Source: Cherax quadricarinatus (taxonomy: Eukaryota > Arthropoda > Malacostraca > Decapoda > Parastacidae). Taken from it: a DNA stretch of 64,000 bases. The position numbers and the translations under genes were made by a program. Below are positions 55,960-64,000 of this stretch, piece by piece (the first letter of the stretch is position 1; each line of letters starts with the position of its first letter). The notes beneath the pieces are model-generated. The model worked only from the letters and a program-made list of their open reading frames with translations. It searched no databases and had not been told where the DNA came from. The DNA lies in contig NC_091307.1 of the NCBI RefSeq assembly GCF_038502225.1, positions 20,251,032 to 20,315,031 on the forward strand. The letters are read 5' to 3'.

Positions 55960-56504
55960 GTTACCTGGAGTTTACCTGGAGAGAATTCCGGGGGTCAACG
56001 CCCCCGCGGCCCGGTCTGTGACCAGGCCTCCTGGTGGATCAGAGCCTGATCAACCAGGCTGTTGCTGCTGGCTGCACGCAAACCAACGTACGAGCCATAG
56101 CCCGGCTGGTCAGGAACCGACTTTAGGTGCTTGTCCAGTGCCAGCTTGAAGACTGCCAGGGGTCTGTTGGTAATCCCCCTTATGTATGCTGGGAGGCAGT
56201 TGAACAGTCTCGGGCCCCTGACACTTATTGTATGGTCTCTTAACGTGCTAGTGACACCCCTGCTTTTTATTGGGGGGATGTTGCATCGTCTGCCAAGTCT
56301 TTTGCTTTCGTAGTGAGTGATTTTCGTGTGCAAGTTCGGTACTAGTCCCTCTAGGATTTTCCAGGTGTATATAATCATGTATCTCTCCCGCCTGCGTTCC
56401 AGGGAATACAGGTTCAGGAACCTCAAGCGCTCCCAGTAATTGAGGTGTTTTATCTCCGTTATGCGCGCCGTGAAGGTTCTCTGTGTGTTTGTATTTTCGT
56501 ACAT
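55960..56504 (-). mobile_element. Second family A LINE 3' fragment
   Basis: The minus-strand frame (56504-55995) is open for 169 residues: FTARITEIKHLNYWERLRFL, RRERYMIIYTWKILEGLVPN, SVRGPRLFNCLPAYIRGITN, closely matching the adjacent full copy. It ends in GGTAAACTCCAGGTAAC with CCGGAATTCTCTCC. It lies head-to-tail, about 20 bp 5' of the larger element. Confidence 0.93.
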
Positions 56505-56599
56505 GTGTGTAAGTGTGTGTGCCCTGTACTGTGGTTATTGGTGTGTGGTTGAGTTATAGGTGTCTAACTTCGTGGAACATCCGGATAGCCTGGCAGTGT

Positions 56600-56735
56600 A
56601 TGGTGGAGCAAGAGTAAGAGTGGTGGTGCAGTGACTGGCCGCACGAAATTCAACATGAGCACCACAGCCTGGCTGATCAGGCACTTGAGAAACACGTCCA
56701 GTTCTTTCTTAAAGAGATCCAGGCGTTTGGTGGTG
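56600..56735 (-). mobile_element. Family A LINE fragment, diverged
   Basis: GACTGGCCGCACGAAATTCA, then CCACAGCCTGGCTGATCAGG and CCAGTTCTTTCTTAAAGAG match the family A C-terminal region. The minus-strand frame reads KELDVFLKCLISQ. Confidence 0.7.
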
Positions 56736-56819
56736 TACATGGTGGCACAGTGGCGACTGGTGTGTGAGGAGACAGTAGTGAGTGTCAACAAGGAGATCTG
56801 TATGGTAATGCTGGTCGGG

Positions 56820-57960
56820 TGAGTCTAGTAAGGTAACATATCAGCACATCTCCCTTCCTTCCTTCTTTCTCCCTCCATTTTCAAATCTCCGTGATGCCTT
56901 TCCTTTCTGTCGCTTCCCCTTCCCCGTAAACTATTACTTTTTTCTTCATTAACTTTTCTTTTGTATATCTATCTAGTCTTATTGTTTCTCAGCGTCATAC
57001 ATCACATTCCTGCCTTAGCGATCCCAGGTTTTTCCAAATCATCCCCATCCTTAAATCATCATGAAATAATAAATTATTTACATTATTATACTTTATTTTC
57101 GCAATAGTGATGATTGAAATTCAGTTAATCTATAAACGAAAACAAATATTGTCTAGTAATTAATTAAAAGTGATTATTAGACCAAAAATGAAGATATAAG
57201 AAGCCATACAAAGCCATTTTTATATGTACAAAAAAAACAGTTAAATTATAGATGATTATTTGATCAAAAAGTGAAGAAGGAAACAAGTGATTGTAGTATA
57301 GTAAATTAATATCAGATTTCCATTCGAATTGTAAAACTTTAATGAGAAGTTTGAACCTCTTGCTGAGAAATTAAATGAGGAAAAATCAAGGAACAAAAAT
57401 CAATTTTGCTCGAAGATCGCCACGCTCAAATGTGGCTGTGTTTTTATTTTTTTTTTCCGTCAAAATATTTCTAACAGCAGTGAAGGCACATGCAGTCAGG
57501 TATATGGTCGAAAATGGACACGCGTACTTACTGGGCCTCCGGAGCTAATTTGTTATATGTGACAATGACTTAGGGATCCAACCATATCAGTTGTTTTTTG
57601 AGTCGTGGACCAGTTTCACGCTGCCATTGTTTTCTAAGTCCATCAACTTGATCTGATCCGATTCCATAAACATTCATTATTTTCGCAGTTAAAAGGAAAT
57701 GGACGAGTAATCCAAGAGGAAAAGTTCAGTTGTTGGAGATCGGTAAAACTGTCGTTCAACCCAACATGCAGGTTGGCAAGATGTTGGGAGATGATTCAGA
57801 GGACATCACCCGATAGTTCAGATTTGCTGAGATGCGTGAATTGGGATATATTATTCTTCAAGATCTGGGCCTTCTAAAAGTTCAGCCTGTTATTTAAAAC
57901 ATATATTTTGGTTTCGCAGTCCTCGAGAGTTTGTTCATCCTGCAGTTCCTTATTTAAAAC
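56820..57960. other. No gene recognised
   Basis: AT-rich. 57600-57960 lies next to the hAT relic and may include more of that transposon, but no frame is recognisable. Confidence 0.35.
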
Positions 57961-57964
57961 GTTC

Positions 57965-58125
57965 AGTTAGTAAGTAAGTAAGTAAGTAAGTAAGTTTATT
58001 CAGGTATACACAAATACAGTTACATAGAATTATTATACATAGCAGCATATGTGTAGAGAACCTAGGATAACCCAAAAAAGTCAGACAGAGTGACTTATTT
58101 CCATTGGGGTCCTTTAGTTTTCCAA
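57965..58125 (-). repeat. Interspersed repeat with (TAAG)n tail
   Basis: (TAAG)n at 57969-57993, then TTTATTCAGGTATACACAAA, ATACATAGCAGCATATGTGT and GTGACTTATTTCCATTGGGG. It resembles the 3' end of a SINE or LINE whose tail is the tetranucleotide. One copy is in this window. I recall similar text from decapods. Confidence 0.5.
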
Positions 58126-58218
58126 AAAATCTGGAAAATGTGAAATCAAAGTCTTGGATTCACTGGATTCAAGAACTGAAAGTCCTCACCGTCCCCACCA
58201 AAGTTCTCAAAAGGTGTC

Positions 58219-58936
58219 TTACATAGCAGTTAACCTTTCTGGGCAGTTGCCTTTCGAGAGCACTCGCACTTGTGTATGAGTAATCAGTCTCATTTGGTCC
58301 TCATTCATGTGCTGACAAAATGCTTTGAGCAGTCTCTCAGTCTTAGGATGGGCTTTTATCAAATTTACTAATTTGATAACTTTTTCCATCGATTGATCCA
58401 GCTTAGGACTAAGGGTTGCAGCCGACGAACTTTCTCTGTGAATGATACAGTAGATAGTCATCATATCCGATTTGTCATCTTTGAGAAGTTTGAGTATCTC
58501 TTTGTGTTGTCTCATCATTGTTGGAGCACCAGTTACAGCAGTGTACACAATGTTGATATTCGGAATATCAGTATCAGTCAGATACTGCTTAATTGTATTA
58601 TAGATATATTGCGTTGTGGTAGTGACTGTCAAAGACTCGCAAGACAACTCTTCCATGAATTTTGGGTTGTGCTGGAGTCTGACACAGGCCAGTAGAACGG
58701 CTTCACTGTTTCTGACGGTTGACGGTTGTTTCATCGAGGACCATTGAAAATTTGGCCTTTCGGAGGATCACCGTCAGTTGTCTTGACGTTGCTGCAATTT
58801 CAACCCTTTTGTCTTGTATTGTTCGAAGGTATACTTCAAAGGCTGGCTTCAGTGATTTTTTGCCATCGGTGAGCGGTCTATATTTCTGAGCAAGAAAACC
58901 GAGTTCATAACTAGTTTGGAACCCAAATTCATTCAT
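58219..58936 (-). pseudogene. hAT-superfamily transposase relic (ZBED5/FAM200/GTF2IRD2-like)
   Basis: Two minus-strand frames with a shift near 58715. The upstream part (58936-58703) gives ELGFLAQKYRPLTDGKKSLK and KFSMVLDETT, equivalent to the 'ALQLDEST' region of hAT transposases. The downstream part (58734-58219) gives ELSCESLTVTTT, VTGAPTMMRQHKEILKLLK, TIYCIIHRESSSA, VIKLVNLIKAHPKTERLL and ITHTQVRVLSKG, matching the hAT signatures TDGA..M, CiiHRe, vNyIk and HTeVRWLSrG. W is replaced by V in 'VRVLSKG'. No N-terminal BED finger, C-terminal dimerisation region or terminal repeats are seen. It might also be a relic of a domesticated hAT gene. Confidence 0.85.
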
Positions 58937-59089
58937 ACTGGTTTATGTTTTAAACATTTGCATCAGACTTCTTTTTAATAAATTTCAATAAGTGAATTTG
59001 AATTAATGTTTCATATTAATTGAAAACATTAAGTTTTTGTAATTGTGAGGTAAATTATGATGTTTAGTGATCATCATCTGTATTTTTTC

Positions 59090-59770
59090 GGCAGCCAGTG
59101 TAACCTGCCATCGATTACCACAGGAAGATATAGCTGCGCAGATGTAGGTCAGCTCAAGACTGGGGTGTATGGACGATGATTCTCTGAGTCATTATCAAGT
59201 ATACCAGGTATAGGCCAGGTATGGTGCCAGATCAACCAGGCTGTGATGGATATGTAGGGCAGCGGGCCTCCAGCAGCAACAGCCTGGTTGACTAGGCAAG
59301 CACCAGAGGAGCCTGGACCAGGGCCGAGCTCCAAGAGTAGTGAAACTCTCTCGAAACTCTTCAAAGTTAGGCACGGATTTCAGGAATGAGATTTACTAGG
59401 TCATTCAAATAGACATTCCATACCGAGGGATCAAGCACAGTCCCCTTTCATATTGTCTAAGATGGTCTTGGGAATAATCGTCTTCACGGCCCCGTTCTAG
59501 AACAAGTTTCCTGGTTGACAACCTCAATAGTGAGGCTGCTGGTATTCCCTGCAGTGAATGAGTGGCTTTCAGACTCTGCTCAATTGTGAACCAGAAGCTC
59601 GACTTGTTAACGCTTTATTGACATCTAAACAGCTGTGATATACTCTTCGCAGATAGCCATGGAGATTGTTTCTGGGTCTGGCACTTGCATCTTGGCAGCG
59701 AGATGACCTGCCAGGCGGTCAGCCATTTCTTGGTTGCGGGATGCCACGCACTCCCACACCGTGAAGGACG
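59090..59770 (-). mobile_element. Decayed family D LINE interrupted by a family B end
   Basis: 59370-59435 on the minus strand reads VLDPSVWNVYLNDLVNLIPE, matching family D VLGPLLWNVYFNDLLHLIPE. 59092-59152 (GTAACCTGCCATCGATTACC, GATATAGCTGCGCAGATG) matches family D 15955-16005. Between them sits a family B 3' end in the opposite orientation (59222-59372). 59480-59770 probably continues upstream (minus-strand frame with EMADRLAGHLAAKMQ). This gives a relative order: D first, then B. Confidence 0.75.
59222..59372 (+). mobile_element. Family B LINE 3' end inserted in family D
   Basis: GATCAACCAGGCTGTGATGG, CAGCAACAGCCTGGTTGACT, ending CTCTCGAAACTCTTCAAAG. Confidence 0.9.
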
Positions 59771-59897
59771 TGTGACATACCTAATAATCAGTTTCGATTT
59801 TTTTCTGCTCCCATACCCCAGCCGATTTCGATGGTTGAAATTTTGAATGATATACAATGATATACAATACAGAGAATAAGATGAAGAATTAGACATC

Positions 59898-60060
59898 ACA
59901 TATGCAGCATCTGGGTATTAAATTTTTAGACGTTTTGCCATCCAGTGGCTTTATCAGTACAATACAGTCTACAGTCTTCTTCACATTATGTCCTTGTATT
60001 GATAAAGCCACTGGATGGTGAAACGTCTACAAATTAAAGATAACCAAATGTTGCATATGT
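59898..60060. repeat. Inverted repeat, 65-bp arms, GAAACGTCTA core
   Basis: The left arm 59898-59962 (ACATATGCAGCATCTGGGTA, then TAGACGTTTTGCCATCCAGT, GGCTTTATCAG) pairs with the right arm 59994-60060 (CTGATAAAGCC-type complement, ACTGGATGGTGAAACGTCTA, AAATGTTGCATATGT). The loop is 31 bp. It is about 163 bp and has no coding capacity. Confidence 0.88.
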
Positions 60061-60067
60061 TTTTTTT

Positions 60068-60163
60068 TCACAGGGTTTGACAAGGCTAGGTTAAGGATCC
60101 ATAGCTTCATTGACAAGCTATTTACAGGTTAAGGATTCCTAACTTTATTGGCAAGCTAAGATT
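60068..60163 (-). mobile_element. Family D LINE solo 3' end
   Basis: Matches 15098-15184: TTTGACAAGGCTAGGTTAAG, TTGACAAGCTATTTACAGG and TTCCTAACTTTATTGGCAAG. It ends at 60163 where a (CT)n tract begins, mirroring the layout at 15.1-16.2 kb. Confidence 0.9.
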
Positions 60164-60232
60164 CTTTCTCTCTCTCTCCCTCTCTCTCCCTCTCTCTCTC
60201 TCTCTCCCTCTCTCTCTCCCTCTCCCTCTCTT
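60164..60232. repeat. (CT)n microsatellite, interrupted
   Basis: CT repeat with CCCTCTCT interruptions, next to the family D end. Confidence 0.93.
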
Positions 60233-60866
60233 GTTCTACCGTATTTCCCCTGGTGTCGGAGTTTTCCCTGTGCAGTAATGTTGAGGGGAGCGGCCAGGCA
60301 GGAAGTGTGGAACATAAACAAGTTGATTATTGGAGTTGGTGCTCTGGTTTGTGGGGACGTGCGTGCGTCCTGTTATTAATGAAGCGCTTTGAATGCTGCA
60401 CAAGGCGACATTATGCAAAGTTTAAAACTTTTAGTTTTTGGAGCAGGACAAAAGTAGTACTAGTAGAATCAGTATCAGCAGCAGCGGCTGCAAGGGCGTG
60501 TGCCAGCGATCTGGTGTTTGGGGGTGAGAATAGTTAGAGGCGTGTAGCGAGTCGGGGAGGGCGTGTTGATAATGGCACCGTAACCTGTAGGTGGAAGAGC
60601 AGGGTTGTCCCCATTGTCCATTCCACCCCTCTAACCCCCTACTACCTAACCCATCCCCCCCCCGTCTCCAGTCCTTCCCCCCTCCCTCTCCACCTGCATT
60701 GTCCCAACACTCCACATTCTGCCATCCTCCGCATATATTTTTTTTCACTATATGGTTTTTACTAGGATTGTCATTTTTTTTGATAGGGGCAGGATGCAGG
60801 GATTAAAAATTTAATTGGCTTCATGAAAGAGGGGTTAATTAGTTATTGTGGTGTAGGTGTGTGCGC

Positions 60867-61035
60867 TGGTGCCCACGTTGCGTAAAGCCTCTGCAACAGA
60901 CCACTGGTGCCCACGTTGCATGGAGGAGCTGCAAACAGTACCATTGGTGCCCACGTTGCATTGAGCCGCTGCAACAGCACCACTGGTTCTCACGTTGCGT
61001 GGAGCCTCTGCAACATCACTGCTGGTGTCCACAAC
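60867..61035. repeat. 39-bp minisatellite, four copies
   Basis: The unit is TGGTGCCCACGTTGCATTGA followed by GCCGCTGCAACAGCACCAC. Four units plus a partial fifth. Confidence 0.9.
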
Positions 61036-61270
61036 ATTGTGTTGTGTGAGTCGCTGGCCCAGCACCACCACAAAGGCATTACACCAAAAAAGTCTGTCCC
61101 TTTCTGGGTTTTTTGTTTGTGTCTGCCTCTCGTCCAGTACATTTTTGGTGCGGTGGAAATGGATTGAGGATGAAAATGTGTTTGCGGCAATGATGAACAC
61201 TTATTGCTCGTGATGTTCTGCCTCTCCGACCCCTCATTCATCCCTTCTCCTTTACCTTCTTTTCTGATGT

Positions 61271-61445
61271 CTCGTTGCGTGTTGGTGAGAGCATTCGTTT
61301 CACAGTTCCAGGAATCCGGGTTCGATTCCCTGACACGAAGCGTATGGGCCAGTTTCCACACACTCTTGCTGTCCCTGCCTACCTAGCAGTCAAATTAGGT
61401 ACCTATGTGTGTGCTACTGATGTGCGTCGCAAGTCATCGATCAAG
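61271..61445 (+). mobile_element. tRNA-derived SINE, diverged
   Basis: + strand head with 'gttggtgagagcattcg' and a B box GGTTCGATTCCC (about 61320-61330). The body at 61394-61440 (AATTAGGTACCTATGTGTGT then GATGTGCGTCGCAAGTC) aligns with GAGGTACCTGGGTGTTAGTC and GGTGTGGGTCGCATCC of the other copies. Confidence 0.7.
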
Positions 61446-61739
61446 CTTGCCCGCGTATCCTGACTCTCAAGCTCCTTCCTGCAAACTCCTTCACGCACAG
61501 CTCTGCTGCTGGGTCAAGCTCTGGCTCTTTCTCTAAGACTAAGGACACTCCTCTCAAGATCTAGTCTTCGTCTATCCAGTCTTCCCTGCTCACCCCTCGG
61601 GGTCTTACCTAGAATATTTGATCTTGATCTTGTTGTGCGTCGCAGCCATGAAAAAAAAATGTGTTGAAAAATCTAGTTTAGTTGGACTGTTATATCCTGT
61701 GTAAAAAAAGCCACTCCAATCCTGTGTGTAAGAGCAGAT

Positions 61740-62010
61740 TCTCATTGTCTGCCCTTCACATTCCTCTCCTCTTTCTCGTGCATCTTCTTCCTCTTTCTCT
61801 GTTACATCTTTCTTTTCCTTTTTCATCCTGCTCTGCTTCCTTTCACATCCTCCTCCTCCCTTTCACATTTCCTTTCTCTTTTTTTATGTCGTCTTCATTC
61901 ACTTCCTCTTCCTCCCATACCATTCTCTTCATTTCACATTCTCACCCTTTTCTTCTTATCCCCCTACCTCCCTCCATTTTTTTCAAATTCTTCTTCTTTT
62001 CACTTCTCAC
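61740..62010. repeat. Pyrimidine-rich tract
   Basis: CTTTCCTTTTTC and CCTCCTCC runs. Serine/leucine/phenylalanine-rich frames are artefacts. Confidence 0.8.
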
Positions 62011-62050
62011 TTTTGTGTGTACGTATTACTGTTGATATCAAATCTTGTTG

Positions 62051-62136
<86 letters not shown>
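62051..62136. repeat. (CT)n microsatellite
   Basis: About 80 bp of CT. Confidence 0.97.
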
Positions 62137-62436
62137 TCCCCATCTTCGTCTGTCCTCCACCTCGACAGAGGTTTGGTCGTGGTTTCTGGTTCCTTCAGGA
62201 TCAGGTTCTCTCTTGCCCTTCCTTCGTCAGTATGCTCTTATACGCATTCTACATTCCTTTATCCAGTCTCTACACTAAAGTCTCCCTTGTGATAGTATCC
62301 TGCTTTCTACGCCTCCCTCCGTGAAATTGACATAATCATGGTGAAATACTGTATTGTATCTTACCTTATCTGACGTAGAGAAAGGTTAGGTTAGGTAAGA
62401 CTAGAATTGAATTAGCATGTTAGTTGGCATAGCAAA

Positions 62437-62619
62437 ATGCCACGGTATGATGAAACAAAATATTTCCAGTGGGCCACAGAAAGTAATACGATGCTCAAAG
62501 ACAACATCTTTAACTGCAAAGTTGTAAAAATCCTGCCAGAGTATGGAAAACAGTTAACTAAAGTTTTGAAAGCTCTTAGGTTAGGGTATAGTAAGCTCTT
62601 TTATGTTTGTCGAATTTAA
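62437..62619 (+). mobile_element. Possible LINE RT remnant (weak)
   Basis: A 60-residue frame beginning YFQWATESNTMLKDN resembles the family A/B VFQWAVENNM..N.DKF block, and the rest does not align by eye. It could be chance. Confidence 0.25.
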
Positions 62620-63745
62620 AAAAGGTTAACGCAAAACAAAAAGGATGTAGCTTATAAAAATTTTCAGATTTTTGGTTAATTGTTTTCTTAACTTGTTAAA
62701 TGACAGGTAAATCTTACAAAATTCTGCTTCCATTCAGCATATACTTATCTTTATATTTCTGCTTGCTTTCTAATAGGTTCGAGTCCTGTAACATTTCTCT
62801 CCAGTTTAGGTTTGATTTAAGGCCGGGTTGCTGGGGTGGTGACTCCACGTATCATTAAGACTTAACAGAAAACCTGGTCAGAGACTGGAACATAATGCTA
62901 GTAATCTCTGGTAGAATTGGAGGTTAATTCAAGGCAGGTGGCTACTTTGCAACAACTTCAGGTGTAGCCAAAACATAGATGATAATGAATACAATGGCTG
63001 GGATTAAAGTCTTGTTGTAGGGAAAGAAAAAAAAAAGGTGAATGTCAAGGTATAAAGTTTTTTGTATATGATGTAGCACTGGGGTGTGTGTGGGCGTAAT
63101 GGTGGGCGTGGCTCGCGTGACGCCCGTGATGTGGGAGGCTTGTAACCGTGTTAACGCAACACACCACCCCTCATACTACCTCTACTGCAGCCACACCTTC
63201 ACACTCCCCACAGCCTCATCATCAACTTCTGCCTTTCAGTCTTGATGCTGAGGGGAGGGGCTCGTTATCCAACGTATTGGAGCTTTTCTCAATTCGGATC
63301 AAACCTGACTACCTTCCAATCCTCAGGTGCTGTATGGCAGTATGCCATTCGCGCATCCCCATGAACATATTCTTCATTCTAGCTACCAACACGTCGGTCT
63401 TCTGTACAATACTCACACCTGATTCATCATTTCCCGTCATTCATCGACTTTTAGTAGGTGCTCCCCCTCAACTCTGTAAGGGGGCAGCATGCTTCCAGCC
63501 CCTCCCTCCTCCCCAGACTAGCAGATTTGTGTTCGCCTACATTAGGATGAGCGTGGCGTTACCAGGAGAGCACGTTCACATCCTGGCAGGCTCAGCATAC
63601 AAGCTTTGATAGAATCAACAGTTAAGTTCTGGCTGTTAGCAGGAATAACATGTCAGTGGAGGCACGGCGTGTTTGTCTATACTCTCATCTGGCATAATGC
63701 TTTTTTTTGTGAGAGATGTCGAGGCTTCCTGGCTCGCCACCCCTC
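62620..63745. other. No gene recognised
   Basis: A 153-residue + strand open frame (63148-63609) shows no known domain, and neither splice sites nor a start context were evident. Confidence 0.35.
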
Positions 63746-63749
63746 ACCC

Positions 63750-64000
63750 AGGTTACCCTTCCTCACCCTCACAAGGGGAGCGTGCTTTCCACCTTCACGA
63801 GAGAAACTCTCCCTCCCCCACACTCACGAAGGAAGGTCCCCCCACTCACGAAGGATCCCCCATTCTCGCGAAGGACGAGGAGGCCCCACCCTCATGAAGG
63901 AAGGTCCCCTCCCCCCCGCTCACGAAGGAAGGGGTCCCCACCCTTGACAAGGAGAGGTGCTCCCCACCTTCACGAGAGAAGGGTCTCACCCTCACTAGGG
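63750..64000. repeat. Degenerate minisatellite running off the window
   Basis: 'ctcacgaaggaaggtcccc' recurs at about 20-35 bp spacing at least eight times to the end of the window. Confidence 0.85.

Noticed and set aside
61271..61345. A tRNA gene on the + strand
   Set aside because: Same reason: the body of the SINE family follows and the A-box region is degenerate.

Overview
This is eukaryotic, intron-like DNA. It holds one recognisable host exon, a 101-bp piece of a plexin gene on the + strand at 39600-39700, in about 64 kb of mostly repetitive sequence. Long dinucleotide and trinucleotide microsatellites, several minisatellites, and dozens of 5'-truncated non-LTR retrotransposon (LINE) 3' ends make up most of it. 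From memory of similar repeats, the LINE 3' ends, the tRNA-headed SINE and a TTAA-flanked MITE look like those of decapod crustaceans (crayfish or lobster type). No search was run, so the organism is an inference.

Host gene: the exon encodes the cysteine-rich start of a plexin PSI domain ([13 protein letters not shown]) with a pyrimidine-rich acceptor and a consensus donor. No second plexin exon was found, so the flanking introns are probably at least 39 kb upstream and 24 kb downstream. Plexins are semaphorin receptors used in axon guidance.

Retrotransposons fall into four groups, named here by letter. Family A (CR1/L2/Jockey-like, 3' end rich in GGGGGCGTTGACCCCCGAAA and ending in an 11-bp tandem repeat) has a nearly complete minus-strand copy at 52823-55940 with endonuclease and reverse transcriptase, plus many 3' fragments. 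Family B is related to A, ends in a 3' sequence containing ACTCATCAAAGGTAT, and is present as about 17 fragments on both strands. Family C is CR1-like: a 5'-truncated copy at 20361-22790 keeps an open frame from the endonuclease SDH motif to the RT C-terminus and looks young. Family D is a Jockey-superfamily-like element (15093-16162, with a second, interrupted copy at 59090-59770). Copies of C and D abut (CA)n and (CT)n microsatellites.

Other mobile DNA: a 207-bp piggyBac-like MITE with TTAA on both sides (28207-28413), a decayed hAT transposase (58219-58936), tRNA-derived SINEs (36025, 41128, 49864, 61271), an (ATT)n-associated short repeat family, and several long inverted repeats sharing a GAAACG(T) core (29096, 34751, 35351, 59898 and half copies).

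Layout: 1-12 kb, scattered LINE fragments; 12-17 kb, CR1 relic and family D; 20-23 kb, the family C element; 23-25 kb, AT, CA and CT microsatellites; 25.9-27.7 kb, a 33-bp minisatellite; 28-29.5 kb, MITE and inverted repeat; 29.8-30.8 kb, a 21-bp minisatellite; 31-38 kb, LINE fragments and inverted repeats; 39.6 kb, the plexin exon; 40-52 kb, SINEs, microsatellites and LINE relics; 52.8-56.7 kb, family A copies; 58-60 kb, hAT and nested LINEs; 60-64 kb, tandem repeats and a SINE.
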